A stretch of DNA of 64,000 nucleotides, from positions 6,894 through 70,893 of the forward strand of contig RHPI01002491.1 of NCBI GenBank assembly GCA_009103225.1. Direction: 5' to 3'. Position 1 is the stretch's first letter; each line of letters starts with the position of its first letter. This DNA comes from Chlorokybus atmophyticus. Its lineage: Eukaryota > Streptophyta > Chlorokybophyceae > Chlorokybales > Chlorokybaceae. Made by a program: the position numbers and the translations under genes. This document shows positions 1-10,660 of this stretch, piece by piece. Under the pieces are notes generated by a model. That model did not search any database. It saw nothing but the letters and a program-made list of their open reading frames with translations, and was not told the DNA's origin.

Positions 1-108
1 CCTTCCCTCCCTATGCACGTGAACACGCATACACACTGACGCGCTAAGACATACTTGTTTTGGTTGCTTGCGGGCGGCGTGTTCTCATCCACCTCCGCGT
101 CACTTAGG

Positions 109-325
109 TAAGACTGATGTGTAATTTACAGGTGCCCGTTGATTAGTTGTAGTCACCTAATAAGGCCTGATGTGTAACTAACAGTTGCCTGTAAATTACA
201 CAAAGTCATTTGTTAAGGCCTGGTGTGTGACTAACAGGTGCCTGTTAATTATTTCAAGTCACCTGTTAAGGCCTGATAGGTAACTAACAGGCGCCTGTTA
301 ATTAGACATAGTCAGCTGTTAAAGA
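109..325. repeat. 53-bp tandem repeat, about four units
   Basis: Units begin with TAAGGCCTGATGTGTAACTA-like sequence at about 109, 161, 214, 267 and, more degenerate, 320. The spacing is 52-53 bp. Each unit also holds ACAGGTGCCTGTTAATTA and AGTCACCTGT, so the unit contains a small inverted repeat (ACAGGTG / CACCTGT). Units differ at several positions, which indicates an old array. Confidence 0.8.
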
Positions 326-826
326 CTAACTGTAACAAAAAGGGCCTTACAGTAACGAAAGTTACTATTAGGTCCCTGTATCAAGATTACAGGTGGCCTG
401 AGCCACGACAGTCTAAATTAGCGTCCTCAGGTGCACGGCCGTTGCCAATATTTAGTCGGCCGGCAGGGAAAACATATTGCGACGTACGCGTAGTATATAA
501 ATTGTAAAATCAAGCATACTTATTGCATGCATAGTTGTGTTGCATTATACGGCTACAAAGTTTATTGCTTACGCGTATGTACACGTATTAAATTAAAATG
601 TATTGCATAGTTAACATGTTTGTGCGAAAAAAAACAAAAACAATGCCCCCGCCCCCCCTACCACGGAAATCAGTGGGGGGTGTTGTACTAGGGGTACATT
701 TTGCCTAAAAAAAGGGGGTTACTAAACAAAGCCCCCCTAAAATTAATCGGGGGTTTTGTAATAGGAGAAGGGTTCCATTCGCACAACTATGGTATTGCAT
801 GGGCGTAGTGTGAGGTCTTCTGATGA

Positions 827-960
827 CCCACCGTCAAGAAAATGCCTTTGTCCCGAGTTTTATGCCATTTTTCACCATGCGTCATAAAGTTGTGTTGCTA
901 GTGGCGCGCGGTACGCAGTAGCCCTAAACTCGGGGCAGGGGCATTTTTCTAACGGTGGGG
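827..960. repeat. fold-back (MITE-like) element of 134 bp
   Basis: The left end CCCACCGTCAAGAAAATGCC... (827-~863) is the imperfect reverse complement of the right end ...GGGGCATTTTTCTAACGGTGGGG (~924-960). The arms are about 36 bp with a few mismatches and a ~60-bp centre that includes GGCGCGCGGTACGC. There is no coding capacity. The structure fits a non-autonomous terminal-inverted-repeat element or a cruciform-forming repeat. No clear target-site duplication was seen next to the arms. Confidence 0.65.
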
Positions 961-1265
961 AAGTGCAAAACGTGAACTACCATTTTTTAACGACATTGTG
1001 TGCACGTATTATTGCGGTATGCAAGGACGGCCTATAATGCATACCCGTATACATGGACTTGCAGTGCAATCCCAGCATGTCGTATATGCATTATGCATGC
1101 CGTGTGCCTTATTAGCTGCGTTAAAACGTGTGACTGTGCATGTGCATTGGGTGCTTGAGCATCACGCAGCGCAAAATAGGCACATACGGCACACCATTAC
1201 ATGCATTGCATCTTACGACAATAAGCAATTTTTGAACAACTGTGGATCTACAATTGTTCGAAAGT

Positions 1266-1303
1266 AGTAGCGATAAGAAACTCTAGAGTTTCATATCGCT
1301 ACT
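1266..1303. repeat. 38-bp near-perfect palindrome
   Basis: AGTAGCGATAAGAAACTCT (1,266-1,284) is directly followed by AGAGTTTCATATCGCTACT (1,285-1,303). The two 19-bp arms differ at one position and have no spacer. It could form a hairpin in RNA or a cruciform. No neighbouring gene is recognised, so a terminator role cannot be argued. Confidence 0.75.
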
Positions 1304-2486
1304 TATTCAACCTACACAAACACATACAGCTGCATGCATGTAGTCCAGGCTCCCTGTGGCTTATTCACCTGCTCCTTGTACAAACAATGCGCAACAGAAT
1401 GTGTGCTTGTGCTAGCTTGCGTGCATGTCACTTGCTGTGTGCATATGGCTTGCTCTACTGCATCCGCAACAACTGCTCAGCCTGTACATCCCTTCTGCAC
1501 CCATCATTTCACATAAGCAACTATTCGCCAAAATGATGTGTTTGTGAAGCGCACCGACACGCTGATACGCGTGTGCATGGCGTGCCTATGTCTGCACATG
1601 CGTGCGTGCGTGCGTGCGTATGCAAGTGGTCGACTTGAGACTGGTGGGAGTGATGTCTGTGTGAATATGTGCACACACGCTTGCATTTGCACATGTGTAT
1701 GTGTGTGCACACGTGCGTGCGTGCGTGCGACTGCGCGCACGCGAGTGTATGTGGCTGTCTGAATATGCATGGGCATGCATATGTGTGCGTGTGCATAAGC
1801 GCTCAGGAGCGCCCGAGGGCAGCGGCATCACAATTACACATGCAACGCAAACGCGCATACACGCACACAATAAGTCACCTGCTAGCTGGCCCCGCCGTCC
1901 TTGCCGCCGCCCTGAGATGGCTCGGCCCACCCAGCCTGGATTGGTGGGAAGGGCTGGAGCTGGCCAGGCCCCGTCACAAAACTTTACTACACAGTCACCA
2001 TCAGAAGCGGAGGGTGTACCGAGATGACAAAGCTGTCAAGTGCTTGTACAGAACACAGTGGGCGCCGCAGCCAGCCACACCACCACGCACAACTCACACA
2101 CTTGCTGGCAACCACTGCCGCAGCCCATACCGGACTTAAGTGGTACAATAGTCAAAGTGAGGCAGCGAGCAAAGCAATACAACCTAAATACACACCAACA
2201 AGCCAAACAGCACGCACGCACGCGCGCACGCGCGCGCATGCACACAGCCAGGCAGGTGAGAGGGACACGCCCGCCCGCCCCTCCCCCCCCAAAAGCGCAA
2301 ATGAACCCCACGTACATATGTACATCCAAATGCCCAGGTTGCTGCCTCACTGATTGTGCCTATGCATAGTGCCTCTGCACGCACACGCATGCGCACGCAC
2401 ATACATTAACTGTATACGCATGCACTCAGCATGTCACACGCGCAGTGCGCGGATGTGTATGCGCGCGCACACAAACATAAGCATAC

Positions 2487-2611
2487 CCGTTGCTGGATGT
2501 CACCACTGAGGCGACCACAATATCGATTGATGGTTTCGGGGTCGCGCAAGGCACGCTCAACCTCAGCTGTGACAATCTCACAGGTCTCATAGACAGCCTT
2601 GCCATTTAGTA
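2487..2611 (-). CDS. possible internal exon of an unknown minus-strand gene
   Basis: On the minus strand a 125-nt stretch is open for 41 codons, has non-repetitive protein-like composition (contains LNGKAVYETCEIV and RYCGRLSGDIQQR) and is flanked by an AG acceptor (before 2,611) and a GTATGC donor (after 2,487). A second GT-AG-bounded open stretch on the same strand lies at 3,114-3,161 (contains VPAEVRVFAWDILQ). The phases of the two do not match directly, so another exon would have to lie between them. I do not recognise the family. The call rests only on open frame plus splice signals and is tentative. Confidence 0.3.
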
Positions 2612-4440
2612 CTAGGTATGCTGAAGGTTGTAAAGTGGCACCGCGGCAACCTTAAAGTTGCCTGCTGCATGTTGGTCACTTAGACAACAAGCTTGCTCAG
2701 ATAGAAGATAACGTTCAGATAGAAGATAACAATTGATATATGCTCTGGTGCCAATCATGCAATCTTCACACACGCCAGCACTGGGGTGCACTCGTATTAT
2801 ATAATTTTGTACGAACAAAAGCCTCCTTTAAGGCAAGTTGCTCAAAGGGAATTCTCCCGTGACTCCACATTCAGAAGCATTGCTGTCCGTTTTGCAATGA
2901 TCACTGTGCTAAGGTAGCCATGAGTGCTAACACGCATATGTCTTGAGAATCCAAGCTTTATGGCAACAATGCCTCGACCTCTCAACAGCCACAGTTGTAG
3001 CTGCATAGCTGTGACTGACATCAAGCCGTTTCAATCGCGACATGATTAAGGCCTTGCAGTATGGAACCATTCCACGGCAACCAAGCAGACAAGCGCAATC
3101 AGTAGTTAGTTACCTGCAATATGTCCCAGGCAAAGACACGCACTTCGGCGGGCACGGTCGTCTGCAGCAGCAGAGGGCCATCAGCCCGCTACCCTAGGCA
3201 AGCACGCAACCGAGCGCCTCCCCATCCTCGGAGAAGCACGACAAGGCAAGGGCGGACTACGGGCAAGCTCCCCACTGCCACCGCCGCGCCTACGTGGCAC
3301 TGTTGTTGTACAAAGCTTGCCCCGCCGCGAAAATAGCACAAGCTTGCGCGCTGCAAACTCCTGACCAGAACCCACACCGGGGCATTCTGCAGAGCATACA
3401 TGCTGCGGCAACAGTGCTCGCACCAATGGGTGCCTATCACCTTGGCGCTAGGGCTGCAAGGGCAAGTGAAAGTGGACTTGTGAGGTCGGTGCTGCGCTAC
3501 ATGGGAGGTTTCTAGCGTCAGCTGCCAACCACTACGACAGGCCATGCTGCACTGGATGGGAGGCTCTCACAAAAAGGCCAAGGAGGTGCGGAGGCTTAGC
3601 GGTCTGTAGTGCAATCCCATGCGACAGACTCATGCACATTGTCAAGTGCTTATGCTTGCGTGTGTACGCAAAGTATTGTCGGTGCACGTATTATAACGGT
3701 ATGTTTTGAATGCTGCGAGTGCTCGCAGGGTGGACTAGGGAGGGGGGAGATTGCATGCAATGTGGATGGCATGCATACAAATGCATGGTATGCAAGCGCA
3801 CCTGCAACGCACACCATGCCAACACATGCAAGCCAGCCCGCAGGCAGCTTCCCAACGAGGGCTCAAGGCAGGGGCAAACGGGCGTGATGCGTGTTTTGCA
3901 TACCTCCATGCCTGCGTGCGTGTGCGCATGAGGACGCTGAGTGTGAGGCAAGCAGAGTGCCGCGATACCCGGCCCGTGCACATTTATTAGCAGTGGAGGG
4001 TGATGAGTGTGCGTGTGTGGTGTTTGTTTGTGTGGTAGCGCAAAGCAAACACAGGGCACAACAGTCATTGGCCTGTCTTCCCATGCCTTCTAGTTCAATC
4101 TCTGCTGTTACAATTGAATTGTTAACAGTGTGATGAAATTGCAGAAGCAGACAGTGCAAGACAAGCAGCGTAGGTTCTTTGCACAGAATTGCCACTCTGG
4201 AGGAATAAGTGGGAACCAAGTGACAGTTTGCAGAGCATCTGTGCGAAAGCTTGGCAAATTGGCAACATCATTGAATTTTGCTACAATTCAAGACTCATTG
4301 CGCAAGTTGTTAGGCAGGCGCATATTGGCGTCAACGTTAGTGAAATGAGTCTTCTCATCTGAGCACTATGAGGGCAGAGATCAGCAAAGTACCGTCTTTG
4401 TTATGATAGTATTATCATGATTGGCAATGCACTCGAGTAG
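2612..4440. other. no confident gene; one small tandem duplication
   Basis: Apart from the possible minus-strand exon at 3,114-3,161, no conserved coding sequence was recognised. An 18-bp direct duplication (GATAGAAGATAACGTTCA-like) occurs at about 2,699-2,735. Short open frames at 3,600-4,130 overlap on both strands and look like by-products of TG/CA-rich sequence. Confidence 0.45.
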
Positions 4441-4459
4441 TCATATATAGCGCGAGCAC

Positions 4460-5390
4460 AGGCTGCCTGTCATAGGGACAATGCTCGTGTCACCAACCAT
4501 GGTTGCGAACATGATTGCCGACCATAGCAGTTGGTCTGTTACAGAACTAGCGAAAGATGTCTTTCATACACTTGAAGCTAATGCTGCAGCGCACTCGCAA
4601 CACCTGCCAATTGCATATGACAATCTACAGCGCCCAATCGGCTTACATGTTGTGCACGACGAGGACTCAAAAGTGCGGTCAAGCAAACGGCCTAAGAGAG
4701 TTCGGCGAACAACTGTAGACGGTTTATCAAGGTATTGTGAACAGGATGCAAGTTGCCACGTGCTTGCTATTAGTTCAAAAACTTGTCTACAATTGCTCAC
4801 AGCTGTAAGCCTGTAGCCCACCAATGTCACTACCAACAACGCCTGCCAGGCAGGCGTAGGCTAGCTTTAAAGTCAGTGTAACGAGTCTTCCCATTCTAGC
4901 ATCAAGAGTACTGAGGTTGAAAAAATACTGTTCTCATCACGGTCATCATCATCCTGACTGGGTGCAATTAGGTAGTTGTTGATTTGCAGACGCCCTGTCA
5001 TAGGGCCAGTGCTCGTATGACCCCATAGTTGCAGGACGGCGTCTGGCGTTACTGACATTTAATCTACAATAAAAAAGCGAAAGATGTCTTTTTTACACTC
5101 AAAGGTAGTGCAGCAGCAACCAGCTCCAAACACCCGCAGACTGAACATCATTATTTGGAGCGCCCGATCGGCTTACAATCCTTTTGCCGACTTTCAGGAG
5201 AGCAGTTAAGCAGCCGGCTTGAGACAATTGGTCAGACACCCGTTATGCTGCATCGAGGTATTCCGGACAGGATGCAAGTTGACCCATAAGCTCTGCCACG
5301 TGCTTCTGTTGATTCTGAAGGTTGTCTACAACTGCTCACAATCGTACACATGTAGCCTCCCAGTGTCACGGCCAGCATCGCACTACCAGC
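4460..5390. repeat. diverged direct duplication, two copies of ~400 bp
   Basis: Blocks shared by 4,465-4,850 and 4,991-5,390 appear in the same order: CCTGTCATAGGG, GCGAAAGATGTCTTT, GCGCCCRATCGGCTTACA, ACAGGATGCAAGTTG, GCCACGTGCTT and TTGTCTACAAYTGCTCACA. The offset is about 526-528 bp. The first copy carries the 111-codon frame; the second has indels and no matching open frame. Confidence 0.75.
4481..4816 (+). CDS. hypothetical ORF, 111 aa, with a basic NLS-like stretch
   Basis: The ATG at 4,481 opens a 111-codon frame ending at 4,816. A TATATA sequence at 4,444-4,449 lies about 35 bp upstream. The protein has a hydrophilic first half and a basic cluster (SSKRPKRVRR) near residue 68-77 that would suit a nuclear localisation signal. 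I do not recognise the family. The same DNA is present again, in decayed form, about 527 bp downstream, where the frame is not kept open. It could be a first exon of the repeat-containing coding region that follows, or a chance frame. Confidence 0.35.
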   Translation: MLVSPTMVANMIADHSSWSVTELAKDVFHTLEANAAAHSQHLPIAYDNLQRPIGLHVVHDEDSKVRSSKRPKRVRRTTVDGLSRYCEQDASCHVLAISSKTCLQLLTAVSL

Positions 5391-6773
5391 CATATGCATC
5401 TCTGCGAGAGTCGAGATGTGCAGGCAATGTTCAGGTAGTTGCATGGCCATTTTGGCATAATGGCCATGTTGGCCGTCCACATAGCTCGACTAACACTCCT
5501 CCGCGTATCGTTCTTGGGCACACGCGCAATGTCTTTGCTTGCAGTGATATGAACGTTTTCATTTGCCAAACCAATCCATGTTTGCAAAGTGCATCTCCGC
5601 AAAATGAGTTGCGCCAAGATAGCTACATCTCAGCAGGTAGCGACTTTGAGCTTACCAGAAACCGTGAGAAGTGCGATGATTTTAAGGCACAACACCTGTT
5701 GGATACGCCGCTGACCTGGCAGCAGCCGCCTAGCCGAAGCTCAGGTTCCATTGACCACGGGCGGAACGCCTCTGCAAACCAGAATCATTACAAGCTTGAA
5801 GCGATGTTGTCCCCTATGTGATGGACTCCACTAACTGCGCATCCGCTGCGCAGGAGAGATATTGATGATTTCGTGGCACACCTTGATTAAAGGACAATAC
5901 TTCCTGATATCAATGACAAAGAGCAAATTGCGTTGTGCCAGCTGAACTGCATGTCTCCGACACAAACTTAGATGCATGAAGTGCTGATGTCTCCGTGCAA
6001 AGGTCTCCATCAACTGCGTATTCGCCGCGCATGAGGTTTGAAGACTTGATGCTACCACTTGATGAAGGGACAACAGTTGAGATTGACAACATCAAGCACA
6101 ACACGCTGCACCAGCTGAACTGCACATTCCCGACGCAAGCTTACATGCCTGAAACGCTGCTGTCTCCTCCTTTGCAATGGTCTCCATCAGCCGCACCTTT
6201 GGTGCACATGAATCTTGAACATGACTTGGTGGCACCACTCGATGAAGGGACAATAGGTTTTGAGGTCGACAACATTAAGCACAATGCGCTGCGCCAGCTG
6301 AACTCAATGTTCCCGACGCAAGCTTACATGCCTGAAGCGCTTCTGTCTCCAGTGCAATGGTCTCCATCCCCTGCGCATTCGCCGTGAGATCTGAAGTTGA
6401 CCTGGCACAAGTTGACCAACGGACGCACATGTCTGAGATTGACAACATCAAGCACAATGTGCTGCGTCAGTGGAACCGCATGTTCCCAACCAATGGTGAA
6501 GACGCAGACCACGTCCATCCTGATCTTGTGTGCGAGCTGATGCGCTCACCTGCCAAAAGCCAGGACAAGCACCTTTCCAAGCAATCGCACATGGATGAAG
6601 CACGTGAAGCGCCTGTCACTCTGCTCGGTTTAAAAACCCCGAGTCCCTCATGGAGCCGATTGCGTGCACATGACAGCTCAGCTCCGCCGGTGGAGCAGTC
6701 CAGTGATGACGGAGAAGAGACACCAGCCCAGGGAATCCTATGTTGCCCAACAGCAGTCACCCTGCAGCGCTGA
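5219..6773 (+). pseudogene. unknown coding region with tandem ~57-61-aa repeats, partly decayed
   Basis: Four units follow one another, anchored by GACAA(C/A)ATCAAGCACAA-type sequence at about 5,915, 6,085, 6,268 and 6,441 (spacing 170, 183, 173 bp). The encoded unit reads roughly (M)PLDEGT...IDNIKHNxLxQLN, then FPTQAYMPE, then LLSPxQWSPS. The first unit contains in-frame stops. Units 2 and 3 are open together (5,995-6,387), and unit 4 continues in another frame (6,357-6,773) into a serine/proline-rich stretch (TPSPSWSRLR). An open frame of 200 codons (5,219-5,821) precedes the units. No known domain is recognised. The mixture of conserved units and stops suggests a degenerating repeat-protein gene, or a gene with introns I cannot place. 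Confidence 0.4.
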
Positions 6774-8066
6774 AGGACAACAACATCAACGAGTACGGAA
6801 CGCACTTCACATCGCAGAGCGGGGAGGGGCCGGAGGGGAAGAGAGAGGGGGAGAGAGGGGGAGAGGAGGGAGGAGGGGAACTCCCCTCGAGCATCTCTGA
6901 CTGCGCTGCATGTCACAACGGTTGCTGCTGTTGCCATTGCCGTGCTGCTGCAAAGCCTGAGCCCCACAAGTGCAGGTTATGACACCAACCATGATCCATG
7001 CATGACTGATTGACGGGGTGTAGCAGTAGCTATTGCAGTTAGTCTTTTTGAAGTAGTTGTAATTTAGAAAAGTAAAGATTAGTTGGGCCGGGAGGTTGAG
7101 TTGGTGAGTGCCCACAATGCATGCTATGTGTGGTGTACATGATATGCGTGATGCTGCGATGAAGTTGAGCATGCCATGTGCGGATTGACTTGCATGTGCA
7201 ATATCCACCTTGCATCTGTTTTACATCCCGGCATACACATCACCAACGCTATGCGCACCATGCATCACAGATACTGTCAGCAGTGCGGAGAGCTTGAAAA
7301 GCCAGCGTCTCTGCATGATGGTAACAGCGTAGGAGCTACTTATATTGCAGATGACGCATGGACCAGGTTACTGCCATCAATCACGGGATCAAGCTGTAGC
7401 ATCCAATGTTGAGGGCGCTGCCACGCTCCTCTCATCTTGCCTCAAACACCTCGCAGACACACACCTTGCATGCATGACATCCCCGTTGCATCTTGAGTAC
7501 ACCACTTTGTAGCATAGCAGACACCTTCATGCATACATTCATGCATAGACACCAACGTCACTGCACACTCTCAAAACGTGTAACACACCCCATGCTGCAT
7601 GCTGACAGAATAGCACCTTTGATTTTGCGTACAGCAGCATACCCCTTTTGTACCCAAGCAGACGACCTACAGCTATACGTCACGAGCCACTCACCCGTTC
7701 AAACTCCTCTGTGCACATACATTATTGTCCGTTGATTCTACCCTCTGCTACTGCAGGCACTTGCACACATGCGCATGCACATAGCGTAACGGGATGTATA
7801 GCTAGTGTTTAGCTAAGCAGTGGTCAGCTGCACCCCTTGGCCAGATTTATATCGTCATGCTTGGCTACCCTACTTGTCTAGCCATCTGTTGAACTATGCA
7901 TGTTCTATGATACCATATGCATGCACCACACAACGTATACACCGGACATGCACATGCCAGCACGCTTGATGCATGCGCTGATGCAGATGTGCTTAGAGGC
8001 AGCCCACACGGGTAGATGGCGTTGCAGTTCTCGGCTGCAAGCGCGCAGCTTCAACAGAAAAACACA
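6774..8066. other. no gene seen; purine-rich tract
   Basis: A strongly purine-biased tract (6,815-6,882, runs of GGGGAGAG) lies just downstream of the repeat-protein region and could form triplex or G-quadruplex DNA. From 6,900 to 8,066 the sequence is rich in TGCATGC/CATGCA words and has only short, uncharacterised frames. The last part is the 3' flank of the minus-strand CPEP-mutase-like gene. Confidence 0.5.
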
Positions 8067-10660
8067 TTATTCAAGAAAAATCTGCACACGGTCCCCTTTA
8101 TCATTGATGTCTAGCAGCAGCTCTCCATCAGGACCGCTGGCCCTGCCCTGCTTCGCGTTTTCAAGCAATGCCCGCAGGTCAAGTCCACCAATGCCTGCAC
8201 AGGACCATACCACTTTTGGTAGGCAGTTGCAACAATGAATAGATTCATCTCTCTAAATACAAATCCGATACCAGCATACACTGCTTCCAACTCATGCCGC
8301 ACTGACCTGGCAGCATGGGCACCAGCGAGTCCATAAAGCCGGCCTGAAACAGTACCTCACGTTAGGCAGAGAACCATCAAAATCCGTTTCTGTATGTGGA
8401 TTCAAGGGGCATACCGGTACACGCATGTCCAACTTGACGGTGTTGTTATTGCTGATCTTCAACCGCAATGTACGCCCGCGAACGGTCTGCTGGCTCCCTG
8501 ACGACTGCTGGCCACTCTGTCCAAGGTACGCTACCTGAAAAGCAACATCACAGGAGGTGAGCTATGGTAAGGTTGTCTTGAGCAGGAAGACAGCTTCTTA
8601 CAATCGACGCTTGCTACAACTGTGATATGAGCCGGTTGCAAGAGTGTTCAGTAGGATAGGTACAACATACCTCTGCAAGGGCAGCTTGTCGAATGCGTTC
8701 CGCCTCAACAGACACTCTATCCGACACATCGGCCATGAAGTTATCCTCAGGAGGTATGGATGCCGCGGGCGTCACCACCTCTACAGGTATAGCGCCATTA
8801 TTGACGGGAGCTTCTCTCGCTGGTGCCGAGCTTTCAACAGTGTCTGAGACGGGAGTGGCAGTGTCTGAGACGCCAGATGATGTGGCGTACCGTCGTTCTG
8901 TCTGGTAGTATGATGGGAAGCCCACCACCTCTTTGACATACTCGAATGACGGCAGCTGCAAAGAGTTGCTGTTAGTAGTGTTGGTGATAGAATTATCACC
9001 GTGCACATCATCAAGCATCAGTCAGAACGTAGAACATATGAGTACACATGCACACCGCGGCTGGTGGTGACATGCGGCCGGACTTGATGGCGCCCAGAGC
9101 ATCCTCCATCGCGCGTATGGACACTGCCATCAAGGACAAAGGGTACGCCACCTGCACAGCAACAAGGCATGTCATAAACACAGCTGAAACAAGGCAGCCA
9201 CCTGAGCCCCTCTACCCCACACTCACCAGCTTGTAGCCGATATCTTGCAGTTCTGTCGGTGGTAAAACGGGCGTTTTACCGCCTCCTTCCAACATGTTCG
9301 CCTGCAGGTAAGTACATGTATGTCAACACATGCAACAACGCAGTGTAACGGGTCAGAGTGTACAAACGTGCTCACCATAGCAGGCGTGTTCCCAGCAGCT
9401 TTGCACAAGGCTCGCATCTCTTCAGCAGTTTCCAGTGCGTCGATGAATACGATATCGGCACCAGCATCTGCGAAAGCACGCACCCGCCACAACCTGCGCA
9501 CATGCCACAACTACCATTGCCTACCTGCGCACTAATTCAGCTGGAACTGCCAAGCAATGCACGGCACTTACGCTTCATCCAAGCTGTCGGTTGAGCGGGC
9601 ATCAGACCGCGCAACAATGAGAATGTCTTGGCCTTCATCTCTTTCATCCACAGCCGCTCTGATCCTTGCTAAGGCTTCCTGCCATCCCCACATGCAAGTT
9701 GTGTACATTGTGACCGCTTTGATTAGCCTGACTATATAAAAGCAAGTAGTCTTCCAGACCTGTCTGTCCACAACTTTCTTCCCTGGAGTGTGTCCGCAGC
9801 GTTTAGGCATAACTTGGTCTTCAATCAGAATGCCTGCAAAGCCTGCGCGCGCATATCCACGGACTGTCCTGCATGCAAAGCCCATTACACTCTTGCTTAG
9901 TTCGTGGAATGCATGGTAACTGCATGCCAGGGACACCACCTGCGCACGTTCACGGCATTGCCATAGCCATTGTCTCCATCACCGATGATCGGTATGCGAA
10001 CAGCATCAACAATGTTGCGTCCCTGGTCAAGCATTTCTGAAAGCGCACACGCAGTAAGCTTGCACCGTGTCAACACTGCACCAAGCGGATGTGAATGAGT
10101 CCAACGGCGTAGCGCACTGCAGTTCAGTAAAGCACTTACCTCCATATGATATGAGGCCCGTATCTGGCACAGCCAAGCGAGTGCCGGCAACACAGAAACC
10201 TGCATGCAATCACATAGGTTTAAGCGTACAACACGTGTAAGTGCAAGACCTCACTCAACTCAAAAGCTGTACCACTCATGAACGCCAAGGGGAAACCAGC
10301 GCGTTCTATCAGGCGGGCACTCAACGCATCATGGCAAGCTGGAGCCTGGAGTGCACGTAAGCGTTACAAAGCAGCCTTTCAAAACCACCGAAAGTCATCA
10401 AGCGACAGATGAGTTTTGTGTACCTGCAGCAAACCTGGTTCTGCCAGCAACCGCCGCAGCTCGCTTGCTACAGTGCTGCCTTTGGTTGAAGAGTTGCCCT
10501 GCTTTATATCTGCAGCAGCAGCCACTACTTGCCTTTTCACAGCTACTGACTGCCTCCGTTTTACCAACAGCTGGTTTGTGGAGCCATTGTTGTGCAGTGA
10601 CCCGAGGTCTCTCTTGGACAGCAAGCATGAAACGGTGTTGTGAAGCAAAACGACCGCCAT
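8067..10660 (-). CDS. plastid-type carboxyphosphonoenolpyruvate mutase-like protein (isocitrate lyase/PEP mutase superfamily)
   Basis: A multi-exon gene. The first coding exon (10,424-10,660) starts MAVVLLHNTV and is rich in Ser, Lys and Arg, which suits a plastid transit peptide. Later exons give a complete PEP-mutase/isocitrate-lyase barrel: FCVAGTRLAVPDTGL, GDGDNGYGNAVNVRR, the active-site strand with IEDQVMPKRCGHTPGKK, ARSDARSTDSLDEA and AGADIVFIDALETAEEM. These carry the Asp/Glu Mg-binding residues and the CGH motif of the family. After YPLSLMAVSIRAMEDAL comes the plant-type tail (LPSFEYVKEVVGFPSYY, then KLDMRVPAGF), and the last exon (8,067-8,194) encodes IGGLDLRALLENAKQGR... with a TAA at 8,067. 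The family acts on C-C or P-C bonds of oxaloacetate-like substrates; the substrate of the plant and algal enzymes is not established. The exon order and phases I checked are consistent, so the gene looks functional. Confidence 0.87.

Larger units (their letters stand above)
1..2486. other. repeat-rich stretch without a recognisable gene
   Basis: I see no conserved protein or RNA gene here. The sequence is dominated by short repeats: a 53-bp tandem array (109-320), runs of C and G between 640 and 760 that can pair with one another, a fold-back element (827-960), a perfect-looking palindrome (1,266-1,303) and TGCG/ACGC microsatellite tracts at 1,600-1,735 and 2,210-2,245. Open frames in the microsatellite part exist in several frames on both strands at once, as expected when a purine/pyrimidine-alternating repeat lacks stops, so they are not called as genes. 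Confidence 0.6.

Noticed and set aside
109-325. CRISPR array
   Set aside because: The 53-bp units are contiguous, diverged tandem repeats without unique spacers, in a eukaryotic intron-rich genome.
1504-2402. Several overlapping ORFs of 70-156 codons on both strands
   Set aside because: They arise from TGTG/TGCG/ACAC alternating repeats that lack stops in many frames; the translations are Cys/His/Thr/Ala-rich strings with no conserved pattern.
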